This document shows, piece by piece, positions 34,557 to 43,489 of a stretch of DNA of 64,000 nt. The notes beneath the pieces are model-generated. The model saw only the letters and a program-made list of their open reading frames with translations, did no database searches and had not been told where the DNA came from. The position numbers and the translations under genes were made by a program. Position 1 is the stretch's first letter; each line of letters starts with the position of its first letter. This DNA is from Hypericibacter sp050729195 (GTDB lineage: Bacteria; Pseudomonadota; Alphaproteobacteria; Dongiales; Dongiaceae), in contig NZ_JBOHKS010000019.1 of NCBI RefSeq assembly GCF_050729195.1, positions 1 through 64,000 of the forward strand, in the 5' to 3' direction.

Positions 34557-35170
34557 GTGGCGTCGAGGACACCGATGCGATCCGGCAGGCGAATGAGAAA
34601 TCCGCCAAGCGCAAGGAAGCGCGCGACCGGATGATGGCGACCAAGACCCTCTCGAAGGGCCTGCTGATCGTCCATACCGGCAAGGGCAAGGGCAAGTCGA
34701 GTGCCGCCTTCGGCATGGTCATGCGCTGCGTCGGCCATGGCATGAAGAGCGCCGTGGTGCAGTTCGTGAAGGGCAAATGGGAGACGGGCGAGCGCACCGT
34801 GCTGGAGCGCTTCCCCGAACTCGTGACCATCAAGGCGATGGGCGAGGGTTTCACCTGGGACACGCAGGACCGGGCGCGCGACATCCGCGCCGCCGAGGCC
34901 GCCTGGGCCGAGGCCAAGCGGCAGATGGCCGACCCCGAGATCAAGATGCTGCTGCTGGACGAGCTCAATATCTGCCTGCGCTACGACCATCTGCCGGTCG
35001 CCGAGGTGGTGGAGACGCTGAAGCGCAAGCGCCCCGACCTGCATGTGGTGGTGACGGGGCGCAATGCGCCCGACGCGCTGATCGAGGCGGCGGATCTCGT
35101 GACCGAGATGACCATGATCAAGCATCCCTTCCGCGACGGCGTGAAGGCGCAGGCGGGGATCGAGTTTTGA
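34553..35170 (+). CDS. cobO: Corrinoid adenosyltransferase CobO (BtuR/CobA type)
   Basis: A 205-residue ATP:cob(I)alamin adenosyltransferase that forms the Co-C bond of adenosylcobyrinic acid a,c-diamide. P-loop GKGKGKSS at residues 43-50, 'VQFVKGKWETGER', 'GEGFTWDTQD' and 'LLLDELNICLRYD' are typical. An N-terminal basic extension (about 30 residues) precedes the fold. ATG 34553 overlaps the cobN stop, so translation is coupled. Confidence 0.95.
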   Translation: MSGVEDTDAIRQANEKSAKRKEARDRMMATKTLSKGLLIVHTGKGKGKSSAAFGMVMRCVGHGMKSAVVQFVKGKWETGERTVLERFPELVTIKAMGEGFTWDTQDRARDIRAAEAAWAEAKRQMADPEIKMLLLDELNICLRYDHLPVAEVVETLKRKRPDLHVVVTGRNAPDALIEAADLVTEMTMIKHPFRDGVKAQAGIEF

Positions 35171-35207
35171 AGATCTGGACATTGCCTCACCGGCACCCCT
35201 CCCCCTA

Positions 35208-35230
35208 CCCCCTCCCGCAAGGGGAGGGGG
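35208..35230. repeat. C/G-rich hairpin between cobO and cobQ (1)
   Basis: Arms CCCCCTCCC and GGGAGGGGG around GCAAG. One of two such elements in the 142-base gap; same class as those at 274 and 11067. Confidence 0.55.
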
Positions 35231-35270
35231 CGGAGATTCCTTCGGCGTCGCTCTCGTTCACGTTCTTATC

Positions 35271-35293
35271 CCCTCCCCCCTCGAGGGGGAGGG
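35271..35293. repeat. C/G-rich hairpin between cobO and cobQ (2)
   Basis: Arms CCCTCCCCC and GGGGGAGGG around CTCGA, ending 19 bases before cobQ's start. It could fold in the leader and affect cobQ translation. Confidence 0.55.
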
Positions 35294-35312
35294 TTAGGGA
35301 GGGGGGTTCTCG

Positions 35313-36785
35313 GTGAAGACTCCCGCCATCATGCTGCAGGGCACAGGCTCGGACGTCGGCAAGTCATTGCTGACGGCGGGGCTGGCGCGTGCTTTCACGA
35401 AACGAGGCTTGAAGGTGCGGCCGTTCAAGCCGCAGAACATGTCGAACAACGCGGCGGTGACCGAAGAGGGTGGCGAGATCGGGCGGGCCCAGGCCCTGCA
35501 GGCGCGTGCCTGCGGGGTGAAGCCGTCGGTCCATATGAACCCGGTGCTGCTGAAGCCGCAGAGCGAAGTGGGCGCACAGGTCGTGCTGCAGGGCCGCATC
35601 TATGGCAAGGCCAATGCGCGCGACTATCACGCGCTGAAGCCGACCCTGATGCCCGCCGTGCTGGAGAGCTTCGGCAAGCTGTCGGCGGAAGCCGATCTGG
35701 TGCTGGTCGAAGGGGCGGGGAGCCCGGCCGAGGTCAATCTGCGCGAAGGCGATATCGCCAATATGGGTTTCGCCGAGGCAGCGGATGTTCCGGTGCTGCT
35801 GATCGGCGATATCGACCGCGGCGGGGTGATCGCGAGCCTGGTGGGCACCGCGGCCCTGCTGCCACCCTCCGAACGCGAACGCATCAAGGGCTTCATCATC
35901 AACAAATTCCGCGGCGATCCGACGCTCTTCGCCGAGGGCATGAAGATCATCACCGAGCGGACCGGGCTGCCGGCGCTGGGGCTGCTGCCATTCTGGCCGC
36001 GCGCGATGAAGCTGCCCGCCGAGGATGCGGTTGTGCTGCCGCGCTATGGCGCCAGCGAGGCCGGCGCCTTCGTCACGATCGCGGTGCCGATGCTCAATCG
36101 CATCGCCAATTTCGACGATCTCGACCCGCTGCGCGCCGAGCCCTCGGTGCGCCTCGTGATCGTGCCGCCGGGCGAGGCGCTGCCGGGCAATGCCGATCTC
36201 ATCGTGCTGCCGGGCTCCAAATCCACCATCGCCGATCTGCGCATGATCAAGGCCGAGGGCTGGGACACCGATCTCAAATCGCATATCCGTCGCGGCGGGC
36301 GCGTGATCGGGGTCTGCGGCGGCTATCAGATGCTGGGGCGGCGCGTCGCCGATCCCTATGGCATCGAAGGGCCGCCGGGCGAGGAGGAAGGTCTGGGGTT
36401 GCTCGATCTCGACACGCAGCTTGGCCGCAGCAAGACCCTGACCGAGGCTTCGGGCCGCGAGCGTTCCACCGGCGAGGCGGTGAAGGGCTATGAGATGCAT
36501 GTCGGCGCGACCGACGGGACCGACCTCAAGCGCCCGATGCTCGATCTCGAGGGACGGCCCGACGGCGCGGTCTCCGCCGACGGCCGCGTGATGGGCTGCT
36601 ATCTCCATGGCCTCTTCGCGGCCGACGGCTATCGACGCGCGCTGCTGCGCCGGTTGGTCGGCGGCAATGTGGCGCTGGGCCCCGATTTCGAGGCCGAGGT
36701 CGACGCCACGCTCGACGCGCTGGCCGCCCATATCGGCGCCCATGTGGATCTCGACCGTATCTGGGAGATCGCCCGCGGTGCGTGA
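35313..36785 (+). CDS. cobQ: Cobyric acid synthase
   Basis: A 490-residue glutamine-dependent amidotransferase that amidates four carboxyls of adenosylcobyrinic acid a,c-diamide. The N-terminal dethiobiotin-synthetase-like domain has 'GTGSDVGKS' at residues 10-18 and 'KPQNMSNNA'; the class I glutaminase domain has nucleophile Cys335 (GVCGGYQ) and the catalytic His in 'YLHGLF'. GTG 35313 is used; GGGAGGGGGG stands upstream. Placed after two hairpins that separate it from cobO. Confidence 0.94.
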   Translation: MKTPAIMLQGTGSDVGKSLLTAGLARAFTKRGLKVRPFKPQNMSNNAAVTEEGGEIGRAQALQARACGVKPSVHMNPVLLKPQSEVGAQVVLQGRIYGKANARDYHALKPTLMPAVLESFGKLSAEADLVLVEGAGSPAEVNLREGDIANMGFAEAADVPVLLIGDIDRGGVIASLVGTAALLPPSERERIKGFIINKFRGDPTLFAEGMKIITERTGLPALGLLPFWPRAMKLPAEDAVVLPRYGASEAGAFVTIAVPMLNRIANFDDLDPLRAEPSVRLVIVPPGEALPGNADLIVLPGSKSTIADLRMIKAEGWDTDLKSHIRRGGRVIGVCGGYQMLGRRVADPYGIEGPPGEEEGLGLLDLDTQLGRSKTLTEASGRERSTGEAVKGYEMHVGATDGTDLKRPMLDLEGRPDGAVSADGRVMGCYLHGLFAADGYRRALLRRLVGGNVALGPDFEAEVDATLDALAAHIGAHVDLDRIWEIARGA

Positions 36786-36798
36786 GACGAAGCCGATG

Positions 36799-37770
36799 CT
36801 ATCGGATCAGGACCCAGAGCAGCGCCACCAGCGCCGCCTCAATCAGGCAGGCGCGCAAATAGAGGGCGAGGGCATTGCGGATGTCGGTCGGACCGAGCTC
36901 GCGCCGCCCGTCCTCATTGACCCAATGGCTGTCGCCGACGCGGCCGCCGTAATAGGTGCGCGGGCCCGCCAGCGCGATCTCGAGCGCGCCCGCCATGGCC
37001 GCTTCCGGCCAGCCCGCATTGGGCGAACGATGGCGCGGCGCGTCCTTGAGCATGACCCTGACGGAATCGCCGAAGCTTCGGAAGGAGGCCAGCGCGATCA
37101 GCAAACCGGCGAGCCTTGCCGGCGCCAGATTGAGCAGATCGTCGAAGCGCGCCGCGGCCCAACCGAAAGCCTCGTGGCGCTGGGTGCGATGGCCGATCAT
37201 GCTGTCGGCGGTATTGGCGGCCTTGTAGGCCATCATGCCCGGCAGGCCGAACAGCAGGCCCCAGAACAGCGGCGCCACCACGCCATCGGCGAAATTCTCC
37301 GCCAGCGATTCGATCGCGGCCCGCGCCACGGCGGGGCGGTCGAGACTCTCGGGATCGCGGCCGACGATATGGCGCACGGCCTCGCGGGCCTCCATCAGAT
37401 TGCCGGTGGCAAGCGCCCGGCCGACCGCCTCGACGTGGCGATAGAGGCTGTTCTGCGCCAGCAGGGTGGCCATGAGGGCGGCTTCGATCAGCCAGCCCCA
37501 GGAAAATTGATTCAACACAGCGTGGATCAGCAGGCCGATGCCGAAGCTGGCGGCCATCAGGATCGAGAGCGCGGCGACGCCGGCGATGCGCCGGTGCAGA
37601 TCCGGCGCCTCGTCGCGATTGAGCGCGCGGTCGAGCTGCTCGATCGCCCACCCCGCCAGCACGACGGGATGGGAAATGCGCTGCCACAGCCAGGCGGGAT
37701 CGCCCAGCCCGGCATCGAGGGCAAGGGCCAGGAGCAGCGCCGGCAGCAAGGTTGGAGACCCCAGGAACAT
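36799..37770 (-). CDS. cobD: Adenosylcobinamide-phosphate synthase (CbiB/CobD)
   Basis: A 323-residue membrane enzyme that attaches aminopropanol (phosphate) to adenosylcobyric acid. It shows 'LALDAGLGDP', 'HPVVLAGWAIEQLDR', 'ARAAIESLAENFADGVVAPLFW' (conserved E-S-x-x-E-N-x-x-D-G-x-x-x-P) and 'YKAANTADSMIGHR', with about 5 hydrophobic segments. It is antisense to its neighbours, ends 13 bases from the cobQ stop and is divergent from cbiX. Confidence 0.93.
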   Translation of the reverse strand: MFLGSPTLLPALLLALALDAGLGDPAWLWQRISHPVVLAGWAIEQLDRALNRDEAPDLHRRIAGVAALSILMAASFGIGLLIHAVLNQFSWGWLIEAALMATLLAQNSLYRHVEAVGRALATGNLMEAREAVRHIVGRDPESLDRPAVARAAIESLAENFADGVVAPLFWGLLFGLPGMMAYKAANTADSMIGHRTQRHEAFGWAAARFDDLLNLAPARLAGLLIALASFRSFGDSVRVMLKDAPRHRSPNAGWPEAAMAGALEIALAGPRTYYGGRVGDSHWVNEDGRRELGPTDIRNALALYLRACLIEAALVALLWVLIR

Positions 37771-37913
37771 GAGCGGGAGCGTGGGGGCGAACCCTGCGAC
37801 CTGTCAACGCGGGTCGCCGGTCAAAAGGTTCGGCGCATGAAGTTTCTGATAAGAGCAACGGCGGCGGCCGTCCCGGGCCGCGTGTCGGCGCAAGAACGGG
37901 TGGGAGAGATGAG

Positions 37914-39002
37914 ATGAGAAAGATCGGCGTGATGGTATGCGGCCATGGCAGCCGCGACGACGAGGCGATCGCGGAGTTCGCCTCGGTCGCGGCCGGCATC
38001 GCCCAGCGCCTGCCGCAATATCCGGTCAGCAGCGGGTTCCTCGAATTCGCGCGGCCGGTCATCCGCGACGGGCTCGACGAGCTGCGCGCGAAAGGCTGCG
38101 ACCGGATCCTGGCGATCCCGGGGATGCTCTTCGCCGCCGGCCATGTGAAGAACGACGTGCCGTCGGTCCTCAACGAATATGCCGCGCGTCACGAGGGCCT
38201 GACGATCAGCTATGGCCGCGAGCTCGCGGTCGAAAGCAAGCTCCTCAAGGCCGCCGGCCAGCGCATCGAGGAGGCCGAGCAGCGTTCGCCGAACAAGGTC
38301 GCCCGCGAAGACACGCTGCTGATGGTGGTCGGGCGTGGCACCTCGGATTCCGATGCCAATTCCAACATCACCAAGGTCGCGCGCATGCTATGGGAAGGCA
38401 TGGGCTTCGGCTGGAGCGAGGTCTGTTACAGCGGCGTCACCTTCCCGCTGGTCGGCCCCGGCCTCGAGCATGCGGTCAAGCTCGGCTACAAGCGGATCAT
38501 CGTGTTCCCCTACTTCCTTTTCACCGGCGTGCTGGTGAAGCGGATCTATCGCGTCACCGACCAGATGGCCGAGCGCCATCCGGAGATCGAGTTCCTCAAG
38601 GCCAGCTATCTCAACGACCATCCCTTCGTGCTGGATTGCTTCGCCGAACGGGTCGAGGAGATCCTGATCGGGCAGAACAACATGAATTGCGGGCTCTGCA
38701 AATATCGCGAGCAGGTGCTGGGCTTCGAGGCCGAGGTCGGGCTGCCGCAGCAGAGCCACCACCATCATGTCGAAGGCATCGGCACCAACAAGGATGCGCC
38801 GAATGGTGCGTCGCAAGGCGGCAGCCTGCTGCCGCTGAAGCCGGTCGCCGACCATCATCACCATGGCGACGGCCATCATCACGACCATGGGCATAGCCAC
38901 GCTCAGGATCATGGCCATGATCACGGCCATGCCCATGTGCCGCATCCCCATGCCAATCACCGGCATGGGCCGCAGCGACGCAATCCCGAAGCGCTGGACT
39001 GA
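37914..39002 (+). CDS. cbiX: Sirohydrochlorin cobaltochelatase CbiX, long form with His-rich tail
   Basis: A 362-residue two-domain chelatase. Active-site His11 lies in 'VCGHGSRDD'; the second half repeats the fold ('GRGTSDSDANSN', 'FPYFLFTGVLVKRI'). After it comes C259-G-L-C262, a candidate Fe-S or metal site, and a tail from about residue 278 to 350 with more than 30 histidines in 'HxHxHD'-like runs. Such CbiX-L proteins insert Co into sirohydrochlorin in the early-cobalt route; the tail probably stores metal. First gene of cbiX-cobH-cobL-cobI-cbiG/cobJ-cobM. Confidence 0.92.
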   Translation: MRKIGVMVCGHGSRDDEAIAEFASVAAGIAQRLPQYPVSSGFLEFARPVIRDGLDELRAKGCDRILAIPGMLFAAGHVKNDVPSVLNEYAARHEGLTISYGRELAVESKLLKAAGQRIEEAEQRSPNKVAREDTLLMVVGRGTSDSDANSNITKVARMLWEGMGFGWSEVCYSGVTFPLVGPGLEHAVKLGYKRIIVFPYFLFTGVLVKRIYRVTDQMAERHPEIEFLKASYLNDHPFVLDCFAERVEEILIGQNNMNCGLCKYREQVLGFEAEVGLPQQSHHHHVEGIGTNKDAPNGASQGGSLLPLKPVADHHHHGDGHHHDHGHSHAQDHGHDHGHAHVPHPHANHRHGPQRRNPEALD

Positions 39003-39031
39003 GCGGGCGGGCGAGACAGGAACCAAGGGCG

Positions 39032-39679
39032 ATGGCGATCTATCGCTATGAACGCGACCCCCAGGCGATCTATCGGGAGTCCTTCGCGCGCATCGAGGCG
39101 GAGGCAGGGCCCGCCCTGACCGCCCTGCCGCGCGACCTCGCGCGCGTCGCGGTGCGGCTCATCCATGCCTGCGGCATGGCCGACCTGGTCGAGGATCTGG
39201 CCGCGACGCCGGATCTGGTCGAGGCGAGCCGCAAGGCCCTCGCCCACGGCGCGCCGATCCTGTGCGACGCCGCGATGGTAGCTTCGGGCATCATGCGCCG
39301 CCATCTGCCGGCTGGCGTCGAGATCGTGGCGGCGATCGAGTTGCCCGGCGTCAAGGAACGCGCGGTCGAGATCGGCAATACCCGGTCGGCCGCGGCGATG
39401 GATCTCTTGGGCGAGCGGCTCGACGGCGCGCTGGTCGCGATCGGCAATGCGCCGACGGCGTTATTCCGATTGCTCGAGATGATCGAGCTCGACGGCATCA
39501 GGCCGGCAGCGATCCTGGGATTTCCCGTGGGTTTCGTCGGTGCCGCTGAATCCAAGGACGCCTTGATCGCGGCCGATCTCGGCATCCCCTATCTCACTTT
39601 GCGCGGTCGTCGCGGTGGCTCTGCTCTGGCGGCGGCGGCGGTCAACGCGCTGATCCTCCCCGAAGGAGACGCATCATGA
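39032..39679 (+). CDS. cobH: Precorrin-8X methylmutase
   Basis: A 215-residue CobH/CbiC enzyme that moves a methyl group from C11 to C12, giving hydrogenobyrinic acid (or the cobalt form). Family blocks: 'RLIHACGMADLVEDL' with the catalytic His, 'GAPILCDAAMVASGI', 'ERAVEIGNTRSAAAM' and 'ILGFPVGFVGAAESKDAL'. RBS region 'gaaccaagggcg' precedes ATG 39032. The stop overlaps the cobL start by four bases. Confidence 0.95.
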   Translation: MAIYRYERDPQAIYRESFARIEAEAGPALTALPRDLARVAVRLIHACGMADLVEDLAATPDLVEASRKALAHGAPILCDAAMVASGIMRRHLPAGVEIVAAIELPGVKERAVEIGNTRSAAAMDLLGERLDGALVAIGNAPTALFRLLEMIELDGIRPAAILGFPVGFVGAAESKDALIAADLGIPYLTLRGRRGGSALAAAAVNALILPEGDAS

Positions 39680-40881
39680 GCCGCTGGCTCTCGGTCATCG
39701 GGCTGACGGAACGTGGGCTCGATGGGCTCACGGACGAGGCGCGGGGCCTGATCGACCGAGCCGAGCTCATCGTCGGCGGCGAGCGTCATCTGGCGCTGGT
39801 GCCGGCCGGCAAGGCCGAGCGCCAGACATGGCAGAGCCCGCTGCGGCTTACCATCGAGGAGATCCTTCGCTGGCGGGGGCGTCCGGTGGTGGTGCTGGCC
39901 AGCGGCGATCCGATGTGGTTCGGCGTCGGCGTCACCCTCGCGCGCCGCGTGGCGCAGGAGGAGATGCTGGTGCTGCCGCAGGTCTCGGCCTTCACCCTGG
40001 CCGCGGCCCGGCTCGGCTGGTCGCTCTCCGACACGGACTGCTTCACCTTGCATGGCAGGCCGCTCGATCTTTTGAACGGTTCGGTGTTTCCAGGCGCCCG
40101 ACTGCTGATGCTGACCGACGATGGCGCGGCACCCGCATTGATCGCGCGGCGACTGACCGAGCTGGGCTATGGTGCCAGCCGCGTGGTGGCGCTCGAACAT
40201 ATGGACGGCCCCGCCGAGGCGGCGATCGAGAACCAGGCCGCCGATTGGGGCGACCGGCAGACCGCGGATCTCAACACGGTCGCCGTCGAATGCCGCGCGG
40301 AGCCAAGTGTCGCGGTGACGGCCCGGACTCCGGGGTTGCCGGATGATGCTTTCGCGCATGACGGCCAGCTCACCAAGCGCGAGATCCGCGCGGCGGCGCT
40401 GGCGAAGCTGATGCCGCTGCCGGGTGCCCTGCTATGGGATGTCGGCGCCGGATGCGGCTCGATCGCGATCGAATGGATGCGTGCGGCACGCGGCGCCAGG
40501 GCCATCGCCATCGAGAACGAGGTGGAGCGCATCGCCTTGATCGAAACCAACATGCGGACTCTTGGAGTGCCGAAACTTCAGATCGTGAAAGGCAAGGCGC
40601 CCGCGGCCCTCGACGGGCTGGCGCAGCCGACCGCGATCTTCCTCGGCGGCGGCGTCTCGACTGCCGGCCTGATTGAACGTTGCTGGGCGGCGCTACCTTC
40701 CGGCGGCAGGCTCGTTGCGCATGCCGTGACGGTCGAGAGCGAGGCGCGGCTCGCGGGCTTTCGTGCGATCTGCGAGGGCGAGCTGACGCGCATCGCGATC
40801 CAGCGCGCCGAGCCGGTCGGACCGCATCTGGCATGGCGGCCGCTGATGCCGGTGACGCAATTGTCGGCGGTGAAGCCATGA
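39676..40881 (+). CDS. cobL: Precorrin-6Y C5,15-methyltransferase (decarboxylating), CobL (CbiE-CbiT fusion)
   Basis: A 401-residue fusion. Residues 1-200 are the CbiE tetrapyrrole methylase ('SVIGLTERGLDGL', 'VLASGDPMWFGVG'); residues about 220-400 the CbiT Rossmann methyltransferase with SAM motif 'LLWDVGAGCGSIAIEWMR' and 'FLGGGVST'. It methylates C5 and C15 and decarboxylates the C12 acetate. Coupled to cobH and cobI by overlapping stop/start codons. Confidence 0.95.
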   Translation: MSRWLSVIGLTERGLDGLTDEARGLIDRAELIVGGERHLALVPAGKAERQTWQSPLRLTIEEILRWRGRPVVVLASGDPMWFGVGVTLARRVAQEEMLVLPQVSAFTLAAARLGWSLSDTDCFTLHGRPLDLLNGSVFPGARLLMLTDDGAAPALIARRLTELGYGASRVVALEHMDGPAEAAIENQAADWGDRQTADLNTVAVECRAEPSVAVTARTPGLPDDAFAHDGQLTKREIRAAALAKLMPLPGALLWDVGAGCGSIAIEWMRAARGARAIAIENEVERIALIETNMRTLGVPKLQIVKGKAPAALDGLAQPTAIFLGGGVSTAGLIERCWAALPSGGRLVAHAVTVESEARLAGFRAICEGELTRIAIQRAEPVGPHLAWRPLMPVTQLSAVKP

Positions 40882-41639
40882 ACACCAAGGATGGCTTCGG
40901 CACGGTCTGGGGCTTGGGCCTGGGGCCCGGGGATCCCGATCTGGTGACGATCAAGGCAGCCACGATCCTGAAGCGGGCGGCCGTTATCGCCTATCCGGCC
41001 CCCGAAGACGGCGACAGCTTCGCGCGCCAGATCGCGGCGCCGCATCTGCCGGGCGGGCAGAAGGAGATCGCCATCCGCATGAATCTGGGCGACGGGGCCT
41101 TTCCGAAGGACGACATCTACGACCGCGCCGCCTCGGCGATCCTGGCGGAATCGAAGGCCGGCCGGGAGGTCGCGGTCTTGTGCGAAGGCGATCCCTTCTT
41201 CTATGGCTCGTTCCAATATCTCTATGGTCGTCTTTCCGGCCGCTGCCCGGTGCGGATCGTGCCGGGAGTTTCCTCGCTCATGGCCTGCGCCGATGCGGCC
41301 GGCATGCCACTCACCGCGCGTAACGACGTGCTGAGCGTGATCCCGGCCCCTCTGCCCGAGGCGGAGATCGCGCGCCGGCTGGAGGATTGCGAAGCGGCCG
41401 CCATCATGAAACTCGGCCGGCATCTGGGCAAAGTTCGCCGGGTGCTGCAGGCGATGGACCTGATCGACCGCACACGTTATGTCGAACGTGCGACGCTCGG
41501 CAGTGAGAAAGTCATGGCACTCGCGGAAATGCATGGCGAAAGCGCTCCTTATTTCTCCATGCTGCTGGTGCATAAGCGGGCGGAGGCCTGGAGCAACCGC
41601 TCGATGGCGACGACGGACAATCGGGGAGAGGCTTCGTGA
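40878..41639 (+). CDS. cobI: Precorrin-2 C20-methyltransferase
   Basis: A 253-residue SAM-dependent tetrapyrrole methylase (CobI/CbiL). N-terminal 'GLGLGPGDPDLVTIKA' is the family signature, followed by 'YPAPEDGDSFARQI', 'CEGDPFFYGSFQYLY' and 'IVPGVSSLMACAD'. It converts precorrin-2 to precorrin-3A; sequence alone does not tell metal-free from cobalt-bound substrate. ATG 40878 overlaps cobL's stop. Confidence 0.94.
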   Translation: MNTKDGFGTVWGLGLGPGDPDLVTIKAATILKRAAVIAYPAPEDGDSFARQIAAPHLPGGQKEIAIRMNLGDGAFPKDDIYDRAASAILAESKAGREVAVLCEGDPFFYGSFQYLYGRLSGRCPVRIVPGVSSLMACADAAGMPLTARNDVLSVIPAPLPEAEIARRLEDCEAAAIMKLGRHLGKVRRVLQAMDLIDRTRYVERATLGSEKVMALAEMHGESAPYFSMLLVHKRAEAWSNRSMATTDNRGEAS

Positions 41640-43489
41640 GCTTGCCGGGGATCGTGCTGCTGACGGCCAATGCGCTGGGTGTTGCCCATCGCATCCGCGA
41701 CGCGCTGGGCGGGGCGGAGCTGTTCGGCTATGCGCCGCGCGTCGAGGCGGTCGACGTCACCTTCTCCGATCTCGAGATGCAGTTGGCCGAGCTGTTCGAG
41801 GGCGGCCGCCCCATCATCGGGATCTGTGCCGCGGGAATCCTGATCCGCAAGCTGGCACCGCTCCTCGACGACAAGCGCAGCGAGCCGCCGGTGATCGCTG
41901 TCGCCGAGGATGGCAGCAGCATCGTGCCGCTCCTCGGCGGGCATCATGGCGCCAATGAGATGGCGCGGCGGATCGCAAGCGCCCTGGGCGGCCATGCGGC
42001 GGTGACGACCGCGGGCGATCTGCGCTTCGGCATCGGCATCGACGAACCGCCTGAGGGCTGGCGTCTCGGCAATCCCGAGATGGCGAAGCGCATCATGGCC
42101 GGATTGCTGGCGGGGGAGCCCGTCCGGCTCGAGATCGATGCGGCCCGCGACGATGCCGACTGGCTGAAACGCCTGCCGTTCGATGCGCGCGGCCAGCTGG
42201 CGATCCGCGCGACGATCAAGACCGAGGCCCCGCGCGGCGACACGCTTCTGGTCCATCCGGCGACGTTGGTGCTGGGCATCGGTTGCGATCGCGGCGCACC
42301 GCCCGAAGAAGCGATCGCGCTGGCGCGCCAGACCCTCTCGGGCGCCGGGCTGTCACCGCATTCGGTCGCCTGCGTCGCCTCGATCGCACTCAAGGCCGGC
42401 GAGCCCGCGGTTCATGCTGTTGCCGTCTCGCTGGGCGTGCCGGCACGCTTCTTCCCGGCCGAACGGCTCGAGGCCGAGACGCCGCGTCTCGCCAACCCGT
42501 CGGATGTCGTGTTCAACGAGACCGGCTGCCATGGCGTGGCCGAGGGCGCGGCCTTGGCCGGCGTGGGCGAGGCCGGCCGCCTGCTGGCGCCCAAGCGCAA
42601 GACGGGCCGCGTGACCTGTGCCATCGCCGAGGCGCCGCGCCTCGTCGATCCGATGCAGCTCGGGCGCGGGCGCGGCAGGCTCGCCATCGTCGGGATCGGC
42701 CCGGGCTCGACCGAGAGCCGCACCGCGGGCGCGGAAGCCGCGCTGCGCGACGCCGAGGAGATCGTCGGCTATGGGCTTTATCTCGACCTGGTGGCGCCGC
42801 TGATCGCCGGCAAGACGCGCCATGATTTCCCGCTGGGCGAGGAGACCGAGCGCGTGCGCAAGGCGCTCGATCTGGCGGCCGAAGGGCGGCATGTGGCGCT
42901 GGTGAGCTCGGGCGATGCCGGCATCTATGCGATGGGTGCCCTCGTGTTCGAGCTGATCGAGACCGGGGCCAATCCCGATTGGGAACGGATCGAGGTCAAG
43001 GGATTGCCGGGCGTGTCGGCGATGCAGGCGGCGGCCTCGCTCGCAGGGGCGCCGCTGGGCCATGATTTCTGCGCCATCTCGCTGAGCGATCTACTGACGC
43101 CTTGGGACGTCATCGAGCGGCGGCTGAAGGCGGCCGCCGCGGGCGATTTCGTGGTGGCGCTCTATAACCCCGTGTCGCAACGCCGGCGTGACCAGCTGGT
43201 GAAAGCGCGGGAGCTCCTGCTCGAGGGTCGGCCCGGCAGCGTGCCGGTGGTGCTGGCGCGCAATCTGGGGCGCGAGGGTGAGACGGTGACAGTCACGACA
43301 CTCGAGGCGCTGACGCCCGACCAGGTCGATATGTTGACCGTGGTGCTGATCGGGTCGAGTCAAAGTCGTGCGCTGACGCGCCCTGATGGCGGGCAGTGGG
43401 TCTATACGCCGCGCGGCTATGCCGCCAAGCGCGCAACAGATATCCCCGATGCGCCGCCGCTGATCCGCAAGGAAGGGGCCGCGCGATGA
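41636..43489 (+). CDS. cobJ: CbiG-CobJ fusion: cobalt-precorrin-5A hydrolase / precorrin-3B C17-methyltransferase
   Basis: A 617-residue fusion. Residues about 1-340 are CbiG: N-terminal 'IGICAAGILIRKLAPLL', the conserved 'LLGGHHGANEMARRIA' and the C-terminal CobE-like domain with 'GIGCDRGAPPEEA' and 'NETGCHGVAEGAAL'. Residues about 345-600 are CobJ/CbiH with 'LAIVGIGPGSTESRT', 'VSSGDAGIYAMG' and 'LYNPVSQRR'. CbiG opens the delta-lactone and releases acetaldehyde in the oxygen-independent route; CobJ methylates C17 with ring contraction. GTG start overlaps cobI's stop. Confidence 0.93.
   Translation: MSLPGIVLLTANALGVAHRIRDALGGAELFGYAPRVEAVDVTFSDLEMQLAELFEGGRPIIGICAAGILIRKLAPLLDDKRSEPPVIAVAEDGSSIVPLLGGHHGANEMARRIASALGGHAAVTTAGDLRFGIGIDEPPEGWRLGNPEMAKRIMAGLLAGEPVRLEIDAARDDADWLKRLPFDARGQLAIRATIKTEAPRGDTLLVHPATLVLGIGCDRGAPPEEAIALARQTLSGAGLSPHSVACVASIALKAGEPAVHAVAVSLGVPARFFPAERLEAETPRLANPSDVVFNETGCHGVAEGAALAGVGEAGRLLAPKRKTGRVTCAIAEAPRLVDPMQLGRGRGRLAIVGIGPGSTESRTAGAEAALRDAEEIVGYGLYLDLVAPLIAGKTRHDFPLGEETERVRKALDLAAEGRHVALVSSGDAGIYAMGALVFELIETGANPDWERIEVKGLPGVSAMQAAASLAGAPLGHDFCAISLSDLLTPWDVIERRLKAAAAGDFVVALYNPVSQRRRDQLVKARELLLEGRPGSVPVVLARNLGREGETVTVTTLEALTPDQVDMLTVVLIGSSQSRALTRPDGGQWVYTPRGYAAKRATDIPDAPPLIRKEGAAR

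Noticed and set aside
35364..36743. A 459-codon minus-strand frame opposite cobQ
   Set aside because: Same GC-bias shadow effect; cobQ shows all catalytic residues.
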